The notes beneath the pieces were generated by a model, which searched no databases, was not told the DNA's origin, and saw only the letters and a program-made list of their open reading frames with translations. A stretch of DNA of 64,000 nt from Marsupella aquatica (taxonomy: Eukaryota > Marchantiophyta), in contig OZ316891.1 of NCBI GenBank assembly GCA_973895155.1, forward strand, positions 32,054,001 to 32,118,000, in the 5' to 3' direction. The position numbers and the translations under genes are program-made. Position 1 is the stretch's first letter. Every line of letters starts with the position of its first letter. This document shows positions 21,885 to 33,250 of the stretch, piece by piece.

Positions 21885-23741
21885 ATGCTAGATCAACCAG
21901 AGTTTAGTGCGTCACGCATTCGGAGATACAAGGCTGCTTACCGTGACTACGTGGAGACTCGGATTACACGGGAAAGGGAAGAGAGAGAAGTTATGATGAG
22001 CACGGGATTGGCAGCGGGTTCCTCACCGGTGGGTAGGAAGATTTTTCGTCGAATTTATCCCAAGACCTCCACCAAGGTGATGGAGGATTGTCGGAACATT
22101 TTCCAAGCCACCGGGCTTACAGAATTCATGAAGGTGGAGATTACCATCCCTTCAGGGAAGAGCTGGGACATTGAGGCCGGGATGGAGTTCCGAACGGAGG
22201 GAATCTACTTTGAATGTCTCAAACGTGTAGTGCCCCATGTGGAGTTGGCTAAGCTATTGTTTCTTGAGAATCAGAAATTCTCATTCACACCTCGGAATAT
22301 CAGGGGAGAACTCACGTTGAAAATGGTGGCCACTTGGGTGACCAATCCTACCTCCACCACCGCCATCCCTCTTTCTGCTGTCAAGGATGTTGAGTATAAG
22401 GGCTTCCTGGCCAAGGTGCATCAACGGGTTCTTGGCAACGTGCAATCCGGAGTGCTGAATGAGGAGCATTTCGTGGTAGCTATGGACATCAAGAACTACC
22501 CAGCCCATGTGTACGGATGGTGGTGCTACGGATTGAAGAAGCTATTGGCCGCTGAGCCCGGGAGTGTGAAACCAGGTGGGGCTGTACATTTGATGGGGTC
22601 ATTTGTATTGGCCAGGGCAGAAGGGTTGATTGGTTCTCCGGGGCATGAAGACACGGGATCATCTCTCACCACGGAGATCCGGAGTATTGCCACTACCGTT
22701 TTAGGGAAGCTCACGGAGGAATCATTGTCTGCTGGTGGGGAGGATAATAGAGAAGAAGAGAACCAGGAGGATGATTGCACATTGGAGTGGCTTGAATCAC
22801 TCGTGGGAGATCCGAAACAGCCTCTGGAATACAACATTCCGGATGTTTACTTGGCAGAGCTACGGGATTTCAGAGAGGGAGTCCACGAGGGACTCAAGCT
22901 AGTCCACGCATTGAGGGAGTCTCTCAAGCACGCCACAGTCAAAGTAGAGACGTTAGAGCAGAGCATCCTGTCACTGAAGGAGGTGATCAAGACCAAGGAG
23001 CAGACCATTCATGAGAAGGTCAGGCACATCAATGCAGCTCACGTAGAGATCACCAACTTGAAGGGAGCTTTGTCCACCAAGGCCAAGGAAGCAGAAGAAG
23101 TAGGAGCGTTGAGGCAAGCATTGGCCAAAGAGAAGCAAAATTCTGGAGAAGTGATGGAGTGGAGGAACCAGGTGGGAGCACTACGGAGTCAGGTGGCAGC
23201 CTTTGAGACACGAGCGAAGAGAAGTGAGGCCCTGAGTCTAGGGAAACGGAAGAGTCCCGGCACACCTGGCTCCACACTTTCCCCGGATGTGATCTCCCAA
23301 GCTATCGAGATGGTGGTGAAGGAGGTTAGTGGGAAGTATGGACCCTTGTTGGATGGAGCCAAGAAGAGTCAGGAGAAGAGTAAGAGCTTGGAGAAGAAGC
23401 TCCGGGAGGTACGGAAATCGTTACGGGAGGCTCAGGTCAGTACGGGGATGCCACCCAGGTCTGTCACCCCCGGGACTCCCATGGCCACGGGGCAAGTTCT
23501 ACCGTTGGAGTTGCGGTCCGGAGAAGAGGCTACCCTCTGGAAGGACACAATTGGTGAGGGGTACATCAAGGCGTGGCAGGCCTTGGCTGCTTTGAGGAAG
23601 CGCGGGAGCAGCAGCACTAAGAGTACTCCGTCGAAGAAGAAGAAAAGTACGGTGGCACTCACTCCCGTGAGTGATGAGGAGGAGGACCACTCACGGGGCA
23701 CAAGTCCGGGCACCGAGAGCGAAGAAGAAGAGGAGGATTAG
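21885..23741 (+). CDS. LTR-borne coiled-coil protein, 618 aa (A1 3' LTR copy)
   Basis: The translation is identical to that of the 5' LTR copy. At one codon near 22327 the DNA differs silently (GTA versus GTG). If the element is transcribed from its 5' LTR, this copy lies in or beyond the 3' end region of the RNA and is probably expressed only from the 3' LTR's own promoter. The domain layout is as in the 5' copy: N-terminal globular-looking part, two coiled-coil stretches, then a basic and an acidic tail. Confidence 0.85.
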   Translation: MLDQPEFSASRIRRYKAAYRDYVETRITREREEREVMMSTGLAAGSSPVGRKIFRRIYPKTSTKVMEDCRNIFQATGLTEFMKVEITIPSGKSWDIEAGMEFRTEGIYFECLKRVVPHVELAKLLFLENQKFSFTPRNIRGELTLKMVATWVTNPTSTTAIPLSAVKDVEYKGFLAKVHQRVLGNVQSGVLNEEHFVVAMDIKNYPAHVYGWWCYGLKKLLAAEPGSVKPGGAVHLMGSFVLARAEGLIGSPGHEDTGSSLTTEIRSIATTVLGKLTEESLSAGGEDNREEENQEDDCTLEWLESLVGDPKQPLEYNIPDVYLAELRDFREGVHEGLKLVHALRESLKHATVKVETLEQSILSLKEVIKTKEQTIHEKVRHINAAHVEITNLKGALSTKAKEAEEVGALRQALAKEKQNSGEVMEWRNQVGALRSQVAAFETRAKRSEALSLGKRKSPGTPGSTLSPDVISQAIEMVVKEVSGKYGPLLDGAKKSQEKSKSLEKKLREVRKSLREAQVSTGMPPRSVTPGTPMATGQVLPLELRSGEEATLWKDTIGEGYIKAWQALAALRKRGSSSTKSTPSKKKKSTVALTPVSDEEEDHSRGTSPGTESEEEEED

Positions 23742-24852
23742 ATAGGCGTACGGACGTGGGTGTACGGCCTCCAGATTTCCAACATTTTAGTGGGGGGTCA
23801 CTCATGGGCTTGTTGGGATGAGCTCGCGGAGCTGATTCCAACAAGAGGCGGCGCTCCTCAAACGGAGCCAGGATGAGCAAGTTATGGCCTGGAGAACTTA
23901 TGTTTTTGCGGTACGGAAACGGCCATAACTCAGGCGTCTGAAGTCCGTTGAGGGAGCGACTTAGTGATTCGGAAGCAGGAAAAGAAGAGCTATCCAGGGG
24001 TGAGCTCAGGTGTGCACTTGGAAGGGCACCTAGTTTCGGCCATTTTGGGGTGCCTCTCACTTTCAGGGTTCACGTGTACTGTTGGGGCGCCGTCGAAGGC
24101 ACCGTCGGCCCCCTTGTTTTGGGTTTAGGGTTTTAGCAGCATGTGTGTGCCGCATGCTCCTCTTCAGTTTAAGGATTTCTCTTAGTGCAAGGTTTTAGCG
24201 GCGCCGCTAGGGTAGCCGCCACCGTTGTGACCCTGTGAGGGGTGCTTTGGTGTGATTTTTCAGTATTTAGGGGGATAGCCCCGAAGTAGTTAGGGGGACT
24301 CAGTGTGAAGTTAGCAAGGAGGGATAGAGTGGAGCCTGAGGAGTTTGAAAGCGTGTTCAGAGTAGTGAGGGGGAGCCATACTCATTGTCCGGAGAGGCAG
24401 GAGTTGAGTAGACGGCAGGAGGCCGGGTTACTCATGCAATGTGTATCGTTTTTCCCAAGAGATATGGATCTGTACATTTGACTTGATGGGCTTTTGTTGT
24501 GTGTTCCTTCTCCCTTTTTCGCTTTCCGAATTGTGTTCTCCCGTTCTATGATTTGAAGAAACTTGCTTGGTTTGAGTCGGCCTTGTGAGTAGGGGTGGTG
24601 ACAGCACTCTTTGGGTGACTCCGAGTGAAGGTGTAGTGGGGTAGTCGGCAGGACTTGATCAAAAGCTGTGGGGTGAGGGTAGTCGGTAGACTTGATCAAA
24701 ACCTACATTTCCGGGAGCGGAAACCAAAATACTCATCCTGGTGTGAAAAGAATCCAAATAGCGTCCCTCCACGACCCCGTAATACGATACCAACGGTTTA
24801 AGCGAAGAAAAGTGCGGTTTGCACGTATTAACCGTTGGAGAGGCAAGTGACA

Positions 24853-24857
24853 CAATA
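24853..24857. repeat. Right target-site duplication of A1 (CAATA)
   Basis: This is the exact repeat of 10025-10029. It shows that A1 is an unrearranged insertion. Confidence 0.95.
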
Positions 24858-25378
24858 CAACGCCCAGTACTACCGAGAGTAGTGCACGAGGGGAGGTGAC
24901 AAAGAAAGGGAACGTAAAGTTGAATGAGAGACAATGGGTGGATGCTGGGTGTCCTCGTAAGAACCGTTGGCATGCTGATTTGAAAGCTAAAGTATTGCGT
25001 TGGTTAGATGTGAGTGTTATTAATTTAAAAAAACAACATCCAAAAGATTGGAAGACTGTATGTGAAAATGTTGCTGCCAAATAGAATTATGTGGGCAGTG
25101 ATGATGGCGTGGACATAGGTTGCCTAGAGAGTACAACAGGTAAAATCATAAAGCAAGAGAGGTGGAGAATGCATAAGGCTTGGAAGGAAGGTGGGGAGAA
25201 GCCAGATATGCCTCCACCAGCCAGTTGTGATGATAAAGTGTGGGCAAGGTTAGTAGCTTATTTTGTAACAGATGCTTCGAAAAAGAAGAGTTCACAGATG
25301 ACCGAGGCCAGGTTGAGTGTTCAGAACCCTAATCTGATAGGAAGGACCGGCACTGCACTGATAGCAAAACATTTGGTA
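24858..25378 (+). pseudogene. TNPA-like CACTA gene, exon with plant-transposase (PF03004-like) region
   Basis: The frame that ends at 10029 continues here once A1 and one target copy are removed: the codons before A1 read through the shared CAATA into TPSTTESSARGEVTKKG. Downstream, NERQWVDAGCP leads on to KVWARLVAYFVTDASKKKSSQ and a GRTGTALIAKH segment. This resembles the Ptta/En/Spm 'plant transposase' domain, where a W..LV.Y/W motif is followed by Gly-Ser/Thr. A TAG at 25082-25084 interrupts the frame. A GTAAGA donor follows at about 25376. The product would be the DNA-binding accessory protein of the CACTA element. Confidence 0.65.
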
Positions 25379-25499
25379 AGAATCAATGGCCTAGCTATGT
25401 AATTTATGCTACACTATGTACTGTTTTTTAGTGTAAACCCATACATGTAAACTTTGTTTTTTAGTGTACGTTCCATGAATAATAATGATAACTTGTGTT

Positions 25500-25683
25500 T
25501 GCCATGCATGTGCAAAAAGCCCAATTGGGGCAAAGCCCTTCAAAAGAAGAGTTGAGGACTGAAATTGTGAACACCCAGTGTCACGCGATTGACATGGGTC
25601 TTAACACCAAAGACGTCACTATGGGTGCCAAAACCATCTCCTTGTACCTGAGGATCACGAAGGGATGTTGTGAAGGCCGGTAA
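25500..25683 (+). pseudogene. TNPA-like CACTA gene, following exon
   Basis: This is a short frame (QKAQLGQSPSKEELRTEIV, then TISLYLRITKG) of the helical type that follows PF03004 domains. It runs into the LTR-like insertion near 25670-25683, where the coding character stops abruptly. The 5' boundary is uncertain because no strong acceptor is visible. Confidence 0.45.
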
Positions 25684-27900
25684 ACACCAATTTATGCCCT
25701 TAACACCAGACTATCATAGCAAAGCTCTATCACACATCACCCAAGCTCAATCCCAAGGAACCAAGGTTGGGGATCAGATCTGCGCTCATGATAGTTCTGG
25801 TGAGAAGGGGTCTTCATATCGGGCCCGTACACACAGGGCCTAGCGCTACGGTGCGCATAGGTCTATACGTATGCTTACTGTCATAGGTATGTTTCTATTC
25901 CGCCGCCGGAATGTACCCATAAGCCGGAATGTACCCATAAACCAGTGACTCCTGACTGATTCCCGGCTTAGGGACTTCTAAGCCATTGCCCCACCACTCT
26001 GCCATTCCACTCTCAGCAATCAGAGCTGTGACAGCCCTCACCCAACCCACTTCAATGCACCCGGTACACCTCTCAGTGGCGCTGCTAGTCTCATCATACA
26101 CTCAGATTGCCTCACACACACACACATCCATGAGAGAAATGAGGCCTGAAAGGAAAACTCAATTGGATTCAAAGATGTGCACAATAGTTCACTGAGAACA
26201 CTTGATCCGAACACTAGGCCCGAAGGCTGTCTCCTCCAGATTGCGACGTGCTTGCCCCGCAAGCCCCGTGCTTGCCATGCAAGCTCAATCCTGAACTTGA
26301 GCCCGACTCACTCCAGATTGCGACGGCAGATTGGACTCGAACCAATCCCGTACTTGCCTTGCAAACTCAATCCTGAACTCAACCTCCTTCACTGCACTTC
26401 ATTCTTGGGGGCACGTACAGATCTCACACCTCCATTTCAGAATGTCAAGTACGCATGCACAGTTGACTCGACTTCAAAGCTGGTACCAGGCCTAACGGCG
26501 ATCTACCCCAGACTACAATGAGGCCCGGCCTCATGCTTGCCCTGCAAGCTCAGCTCTGGCCATAGATCCCTTAGTGCTCTCCACCAGACAAAGGCCGAGA
26601 CTCCCCATGGATCTCGTAGCCTTGCCAGACTGAACTGTAAATGCTCCTCCTGCTGCCCCTAAATCAGTACCTCAGCCTCCCTAATGTGCCCACCGCAAAT
26701 TGCATTGAAATCCTCCCCACAGTTTACAATCACCAACACATCACCTTCACCAAGGCTCTGTATCGGGGGAAAAGAACCCAGTTGTGTTGCCCACTAGAAA
26801 GAGCCACAATCCAGCTCGCAAACCTAGCAACCCGTTGCTGTGAAGCTTGGCTGATTACTCCCTGAGTAATAGCACAACCAAGCTCTCCCCAACACGCAGT
26901 GTCCAAGTCCAGCCTTGCTTGCACAGAGCTCCTCCCTGCTGCTCAGTCTAAGTGAGATCACACAACTGAAGTTCCCCCGCTGCCTCTACCGGAGGGCTGC
27001 TCTATATACTCTCTCATTGAGCCCAAATGGGTGGATGCTACGCTGCTGGAGCCCCATCCCAGCCCTAACAGAGCCGCCACTATCTCTAACTACTGAACCC
27101 TAACTCGCAACTTTATTTCTATCTCGAATTGGCTATGTACTTCGGATTCGGCCCTCCTCCATGGTTTTTGCGAGCTTACGCCTCCTCTCCCGATTTCTGT
27201 ATTCAACCATTTGCTGCGTGGATAACAGCGTTGGAAGCGGCTTGAGCTCCTCTTTCCAACGAGGTCAATTATAGCCGATTTGGTCAAATACATAGAGAGT
27301 TATGCCCCCGTAACCGAGAGGGGGTACTCACTGTTGCGCTAACCCGAGTTACATAGCTAACCCGAGTTCGGCTAACCTAGCTATCCTATCTAACCCGAGT
27401 AGAGCTAACCCGTGGTCTCGGGTTAGGCCGCTACCCGCTATCCGCTATCCGCTATCCTAACCTAAGCTGAGCCCGAACCCGAGCTTACCTATGCTAACCT
27501 GAGCCCGAGTTTAGGCTAACCCGAGTTAAGTCTAACCCGGGATCAATCTAATCCGAACCCGGGTTAAGCCTAAGCTGAAGCCGTGCTTACCTGAGCTAAG
27601 CTGAAGCCGTGCTGACCTGAGCTAAGCTGAAGCCATGCTCACATAAGCTAAGCCGTGGTCGAGCTTGGGTTAACCCGAAACTGAAGCCGAATCCGCTAAT
27701 TCCGGCCATAAGTTAACCCGTCACACTAATCAGGCCGTATCTTTCTTAATACACCTCCGTTTCCCGAGTGTTTTATATCGATTTTACTCGCCTTGACCAG
27801 ATCTTTCCAATGCTCTTTACAGATCCGGATTTGGTGACATATTGAAAGAGATATGGTCGCCGACCACCTGTGATATAGTTTTTATTTCCCTACTCTTAAC
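25670..27900 (-). mobile_element. Probable solo LTR or LTR-only insertion related to family B
   Basis: This non-coding block separates TNPA-like exons. Near 25890 it carries AGGTATGTTT, a few bases, then ATTCCGCCGCCGGAATG, a motif also present in the LTR tails of B1 (near 29782) and B2 (near 62311), so it is probably a diverged relative in the same orientation. A TGTTGTGAAGG at about 25667 could be one terminus. I could not find a convincing partner terminus or target duplication near 27.9 kb, so the ends are approximate. No ORF of note is present. Confidence 0.45.
27331..27720. repeat. Degenerate CTAACCCGAG-type short repeat array
   Basis: Many imperfect copies of a motif close to GCTAACCCGAG, interleaved with GCTAAGCTGAAGCCGTGCT variants, fill about 390 bp. 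It resembles the repeat-rich promoter regions of the other LTR families in this window. Confidence 0.75.
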
Positions 27901-28199
27901 GCCATGATTGCCCTTATTCTTGCCATCTTGCTAATTGTTATGCAATATCAATAGCTACTCCTTGCATACAGCAACCTACTTAATCAGATTACAAAATAAG
28001 GACCATGTCATTGGCGTCACACCCAGGCTCAAGAGGGTGCATCTGAATCCTCCAAGCATGTAAGTTATATGAGTTCTGATTGGTAATTGAATGACCTGCG
28101 TTGAATTTCAGGTGTACACTATATATAACATTGATTGTGCATATATTGCCCAACATTTCATATGGAGTGATTGAACCTATACCCCTGTGTCATGTAGGG
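27901..28199. other. Non-coding stretch, probably CACTA intron
   Basis: No ORF is visible. It is AT-rich and ends in an acceptor-like CATGTAG at about 28191-28197, next to the coding that follows. Confidence 0.4.
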
Positions 28200-28494
28200 A
28201 GGTGGATCTTCACTTATAGAGATAAGTGGTCGTTTGAAGGCTGTCGAAACATGTCTTCCAGAGATCAATGAACGTTTGAATTCATTGACTGACTTGTTCC
28301 ATGTGAACTTCAAGACATTAATTGAAGCTGTTGTGTCGGTGAGAAATAAAATTGATTTCAATTCTGCAAGAGTTCCACCATCACCACTTGAGATGGCAAA
28401 GTCGATGCACTCTTCTGGCATGCCAACGACATGTAGGCTTGAAGGTAAGGCCTTTACAACTGTGTGGGATATGATTAGTAAATGTATAGTTTGA
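28198..28494 (+). pseudogene. TNPA-like CACTA gene, helical exon
   Basis: The frame is open from the acceptor at about 28198 and encodes a helical segment: RLKAVETCLPEINERLNSL, then LIEAVVSVRNKIDF. It ends in CRLEG followed by a GTAAGG donor-like site at about 28445. It resembles the coiled region that follows PF03004 domains in CACTA TNPA proteins. It lies on the same strand as the earlier exons and is probably one gene with them. Confidence 0.45.
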
Positions 28495-28556
28495 ATTGAC
28501 ATAGTTTGTTGAATGTATTATTTTCAGTAACATGTATTGTGGTTGTTGTGTCCATA

Positions 28557-29354
28557 GAGAATAAGACAGGTGCTGCAGAGAAGAAGTATGAGAACCTGGC
28601 AAATACTTGCTGTAATTTAGAGGCAACAAAGTTGCAGTCTGTACAAGCAACTTGTTTGACAGAGGGCAGTCAACCATGTTTGGATGAGGATGACATTGGC
28701 AAGGGAGTGGATGATATCAATGTTGGGGCAAATGAGGATATCAGCAAGCATGATAATGATACCATTGAGCCAGATTCATGCTATGTAGATCTTGACTCCA
28801 TTGCATAGATAAATGATTTGCAGAATGTATCATTCTCAATGACAGGTGTGCCTCTTGTTGAGATAAATCCAACCAAAGAGTTAGTTGGTATGACACTCCC
28901 AGGTGGTGAACCTGCTGCTGTGACAGTCCTAACAGAGGAACCTACTGAGCCTAGCTTTACTACTGTGAAGAGAGGAAGCATGCGCACACGAAGCAAGTCT
29001 GCTGGTGGGAGCAGAGCCACGTCAAAGGTTTCATACAAACCTCCAAGAACGGTGTTGGCAGAAAGATCTAAGGTGGAAGTCAGGAAAGCACCTAATGCTG
29101 AGGGACAAAGTGGCTTGTTAGCTGTTGATGAGAGTGGAACACGAGTAGGATTTGGCAGAGTGCAGGTTGGTTCCACAACGTTCCATGGCAAGCGGATTCC
29201 CCCAGGTTATTCAGTAGTGTTAGTCACATTACTAGTGAAACCTAAAGCTGTCCTTCCCATTCCAAACACAAATGATGATCCTCCTCAAAAGACACTTGGA
29301 GATGCTACAGGTTCTTTGGTATTATGGCCAAACAAGTTCATAGAGGATCCATAA
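28557..29354 (+). pseudogene. TNPA-like CACTA gene, C-terminal part with DUF8039-like domain
   Basis: One frame is open over this stretch apart from a TAG at 28806-28808. The first part is acidic. The middle is basic and Ser/Arg-rich (RTRSKSAGGSRATSK). The end holds STTFHGKRIPPGYSVV and LGDATGSLVLWPNKFI, which match the HGxPIPxGY and xLGEAVGxFxLWPxxxI pattern of the DUF8039 region common in plant En/Spm accessory proteins. The stop at 29352-29354 would be the natural end of the protein. It is the last recognisable coding of the CACTA element. Confidence 0.6.
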
Positions 29355-29537
29355 CAATGTCATGCCATTATTTGTTCGTAGTGTGAGTCATGTTATGTAG
29401 ATTTTAGATGTCAAGAAGGAGTACAAGAATCATGTCCTCTTGGAGATTCATAGTATCATGCATGTGCTTTCAGTTATCTCATCATGCAATCATCAATTAT
29501 GAGTTCCTGTTTTGTCTGAATTACATTGATCACATTG
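29355..29537. other. CACTA 3' remnant
   Basis: This is AT-rich non-coding sequence between the end of the TNPA-like gene and the B1 terminus. No CACTA terminal inverted repeat is visible before B1 starts, so the transposon's right end is lost or lies elsewhere. Confidence 0.4.
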
Positions 29538-30458
29538 TGTGGTGCGTCCCATGGCTCCCTAAACCCAAGAAACCCCCCAGCTCAAGCCGATTCCCGCAGG
29601 TTTCGTGCTTGGCGAGGCCGTTTCCGCGGCTTAGCGGCATGGGACGCTGCTAACCTTCTACTACTACTATTAACATTTTACACACATATACTGGACAGAT
29701 CCTTCATCGGGTCATGAGATACGTAGCCGGCCTAATATAGGCCTTCCCCTGTCTTCCCCTGTCTTCCCCTCCGTCTTGTTAGGTATGTTTGGATTCCGCC
29801 GCCGGAATGATCCCCAATAGGCTTGGTTAAGCCGCTAAGACCTCTCTGAGCTCGACACATCCAACTCTCACTCCCCTGCTTACTTTCCTTCCTTCTGTTG
29901 ATGTGGGCACTCTTCACACAAGTTAATGCGACACACAAATAGCAAAATGACTCATTCTGACTGAGTCATACCATGCACTTGCCATACAAACAGTACATCT
30001 CATACACAAGTTCTGCGAACTAAGCCGTGAGGCCAACTCTATTCAGCTCTTAGGCATGAGGAAACATGAATATACACAAGGGTCACTGTATGACTAACCG
30101 AGAGCTTCTCGTACTACTTGATCCCAGCCCGGCTGGTGCAAACTAAAAACTTGCTAAAGAAGAGGCCCTGAGCTCCCCGCTGCCCAGGTACTTATCCTGG
30201 TAGTGGATCCGCCATTCTTTGCATCGTAAGCCTAATCTACCTGACAGTAATCTACTTGCCCGAATCTACCTACGTACAGCAAGGCAGGAGCACAAGTGTT
30301 GCTCCTACCAGTGGGACCGCAATCCCACTAAGCTAAGTGTCAGGGCCGCTCCTGGTTCTGATCCTAATCCTAAACGTGGAGATCCGCGCCCGCCCTGCCC
30401 ACTCACGCCTCCTCCCTCCACGTCCGCCCTCCCTAAAAGGAACGGCGCCCTTGCACCG
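29538..30458 (-). repeat. B1 LTR tail (921 bp)
   Basis: This is the non-coding segment between the coiled-coil stop and the element end. It aligns without visible indels to 62067-62987 and has about ten scattered substitutions. On the minus strand it ends in CA as an LTR should. The LTR start cannot be placed. Confidence 0.75.
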
Positions 30459-31807
30459 TCACGACACCGGTGGTGGATCCTTAATGGACGCCCCCAACGC
30501 TTCCTCCTCAGCCACTGCCGTAGGCTCATTCCCTGACAGATTACCTGCCCTTGACTGAGTCAACTCTCCATCGGCCTGACTGGGTCCACCATCGGCGTCG
30601 GCATCGGCTCGAGAATCGGTTACGGCCTCAGCCTCGGCTACGGTCTCCCCGGCCTGCTCAAGAGGCGGATCTGGAATACTGGCCTCCTTACTGAGTAGTT
30701 CGGCTTGGGCCGCACCATCCCTACCTGTGATCATAGCGGGATCTATTGCCGTATTCATGTCGGAGGATGGTGCTGGTTCTACCTCTTTGGTCACCACGGC
30801 TTGTGGAGTCGGATTACTCCTTGACCCTGAAGGTTTCCGCTTTTTCTTCTTTTCTGGTTCGGCAGCTGGTCCCTTCCCCTTCCCACTTACCTCCGGCACT
30901 GGTGCAGTTGGCGCGGCTTTTTCTTCGGCCAGTACCACTCCTGGTAACTTGGTTGCCCCAATTGGAGTTGGGCCTGATGAAGACAAGCACCTAGATACTG
31001 CGGCTTGTTTCTTCAGCCGCTCCGTTTGGTTGTCGGCCCGCCGCTGGAGGTTCTCCATCTTCCTCGTGATTTCCTCCAACTCCTCCTGGGTCTCATCCAG
31101 GTCCTTGCGTGCCTCCTCTAGTTCCTTCTGGGCTTCCTCCCGTTCTTGTTTCAAGGTAGTCCTCTCCTCCTGGGTTGCTTTTAGCTCCTTGTCGAGCTCT
31201 GCAATGATGACAGACTCCATCTGGTTCATCTTGGCGTAAGTCTGTTCGAGCATCTCGTCCTTCTCCCTTAGGTCGGCCTTGAAGCTGGCCGTCAGGGACG
31301 CAAGCTCCTGCTGCAGCGCCATAATCCCTTGATAGGATTTCCCTAACTCGGCCTCCTTCTGCTCAAGGGCTCCGCGGATTTTCTCGAGCTCCCCTTTCAA
31401 CGCCCATTCCTTTCTTTGGGTCTCCGCCATGGCCCGGCTGTTGGCTGTTATGTGGGCCTCCTCTGTATTTTTCAGCTCTTGCTTCCACTTCTCCCTCTCT
31501 TTGATCGTGTCGGCCAACTCTTCCTGCGTCTGAGTCAGTTTATCCTTGATATTCTGATTATCAGCCTGCGCGGTGTCCAACTGCCCCTGCATGATGTTCA
31601 GCTCATGTCGTTTAATCCGCAGTTCATCTTGGGCTTTCTTGGCCGCCCTTAGATCTTCAATCTCGGCTTCCATCCTCCTAAGCCGCCGAATGACCTCGTC
31701 CTTCTTGCTTCTCTCTAAAGCCACCGCTTCTTCTAATTGGTGCTTCTCCAACTGCTCCCTATGGAAAAAGGGTCCTACTTCCAACTCCTCTCCAAAGATG
31801 CCGAGCG
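30459..31807 (-). CDS. B1 coiled-coil ORF, N-terminus lost in gap
   Basis: At least 449 codons are open from the gap edge to the stop. The first part (EELEVGPFFHREQLEKHQ onward) is a long run of E/K/L/Q heptads, including RKMENLQRRADNQTERLKK, and is strongly predicted to be coiled coil. The C-terminal third is Pro/Ala/Glu-rich, with a basic KKKKRKPSGSRSN stretch and an acidic tail. The layout (coiled coil, basic patch, acidic tail, then about 0.9 kb to the element end) parallels the 618-aa ORF inside family A LTRs. It may therefore also be LTR-borne, but the gap prevents proof. No enzyme domain is recognised. Confidence 0.7.
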
Positions 31808-32007
31808 NNNNNNNNNNNNNNNNNNNNNNNNNNNNNNNNNNNNNNNNNNNNNNNNNNNNNNNNNNNNNNNNNNNNNNNNNNNNNNNNNNNNNNNNNNNNN
31901 NNNNNNNNNNNNNNNNNNNNNNNNNNNNNNNNNNNNNNNNNNNNNNNNNNNNNNNNNNNNNNNNNNNNNNNNNNNNNNNNNNNNNNNNNNNNNNNNNNNN
32001 NNNNNNN
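31808..32007. other. Scaffold gap of 200 N
   Basis: Exactly 200 unknown bases, which suggests a placeholder of unknown true size. It removes the rest of RNase H, the expected integrase and the start of the coiled-coil ORF. Confidence 0.99.
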
Positions 32008-33250
32008 TGCTTCTCTCTCTGTGGTGGAGTAGTTCCGTTCGGCATCGGCAAGCTGACGGCTTGCGAAGTATATGGGATGGTCCCTTCCTTTCTCATCCAA
32101 CTGACTTAGTACTGAGCCGATACAGAAGCCCGAGACATCTACAAAAACATGAAAATCTTTGTTCCAGTCCGGTGCTATCATGACTGGGGCCTCTACTAAC
32201 ATCTGCTTCAATTCTACCACCGCTGTGACTCGTTCGGGTGTGGGTTCGAAGTCTGCTCCTGCCTTGAGCATGTTGGTTAATGGTAAAGCTAGCTTGGCAA
32301 AATCCTTGATGAACCGGCGATAGTAACCAATGCATCCCAAGAAGGATCTTACATCCTTTATGTTCTTAGGTTGCATGATATCTAGCCATACTGCTAGCTT
32401 ACCTTTGTCAATCTCAATGCCCTTCCTTGATACCTTGTGACCTAGTAGCACCCCCTCGGTTACTGCAAAGAAACATTTATCTGGGTGTAACTTGAGACCC
32501 ACCTCTCTACATCTCATGAAGGTTTTCCTGAGGTATTTAGCATGTTTCGATGCCTTCCCGAATACTGCAAAGTCATCAATGAAGATTTCCATGAACTTTC
32601 TCAAGTAATCATGAAAAATGTTCACCATTAATCGTTGAAACATAGCTGGTGCGTTGCAGAGTCCAAACGGCATACGATTGAAGACATAGATCCCCCATTC
32701 CGTGATGAAGGCCGTCTTGATTTGGTCTTCCTGCCGAATCCTGATTTGGTTATAACCAGAGTACCCATCCATGAATGAATATAGTTCATGACTGGCTACC
32801 ATGTCTAGTACCATATCAGTAAATGGTAAAAGAAAATGGTCTTTTAATGTTGCTTCATTCAGCTTCCTGTAATCCTGACAAACCCGGATCTTGGGTTTAC
32901 CATCGGGTCCAGCTTTCTTGGGAACTATCACAATTGGAGACACCCAGTCTGAATGCAGGACTGGAGTGATGAATCCAGCTTCCACTAGTTTGTCGATTTC
33001 TGTTTTGACCAGCAGGGAATACTTCGGGTTCATCCTTCGAATTGGTTGTCGAAATGATTTGGCTCCTAACATGAGATCAATTCGATGTTCCCCTAGTGTT
33101 GGATCTACTCCCTTTAGATCTTGGTGACTCCATGCAAACACATCCTGAAATTCAATCAATAAGTCACTGATCTCTTTCTCGAGCTCAGGTGCTAGGTTTC
33201 TCCCTAAGTTCAGTTCTCTTCCCTCTCCTAAGTCGAGCTTCCCCACACAT
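32008..33250 (-). pseudogene. B1 reverse transcriptase with start of RNase H (partial)
   Basis: This is a Ty3/gypsy reverse transcriptase of the same broad lineage as family A. It contains FAWSHQDLKG, KIRVCQDYRKLNEATLKDH, SFMDGYSGYNQI, the catalytic box FIDDFAVFG, LHPDKCFFAV and the LGCIGYYRRFIKDF block. RNase H begins at HVFVDVSGFCIG and runs to TEREA before the gap. Protein identity to family A is clearly lower than that between A1 and A2, so it is a separate family. The frame upstream of about 33,250 does not continue into a protease or Gag but meets the acidic ORF at a short GAGATGT-rich repeat, which suggests an internal deletion. With Gag and protease missing, this copy is not autonomous. 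Confidence 0.88.

Larger units (their letters stand above)
10030..24852 (+). mobile_element. A1: complete Athila/Tat-like Ty3/gypsy LTR retrotransposon with coding LTRs
   Basis: This is a full element: TG..CA-ended LTRs (4079 and 4126 bp), a tRNA-Asp-type primer site, one 2132-codon Gag-Pol frame, a polypurine tract, and a perfect CAATA duplication. The LTRs differ by one 47-bp repeat unit, and I found two substitutions on inspection (near 11583/22327 and near 14090/24834), which indicates recent insertion. It belongs to the Athila/Tat side of Ty3/gypsy judging by the IDDF catalytic box, the KLNDATKKDHYPLPF block and the Asp primer site. It sits inside an exon of the TNPA-like CACTA gene. Its unusual trait is a 618-codon ORF inside each LTR. 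Confidence 0.97.
20727..24852 (+). repeat. A1 3' LTR (4126 bp)
   Basis: This matches the 5' LTR but has five rather than four 47-bp units (21244-21478). I found two single-base differences from the 5' copy. It ends AAGTGACA and is followed by CAATA. Confidence 0.95.

Noticed and set aside
30727-31239. 170-codon forward frame opposite the B1 coiled-coil ORF
   Set aside because: It is the antisense shadow of heptad-repeat coding (the Ser/Phe/Leu-rich complement of Glu/Lys codons). The same shadow occurs at 63250-63759.
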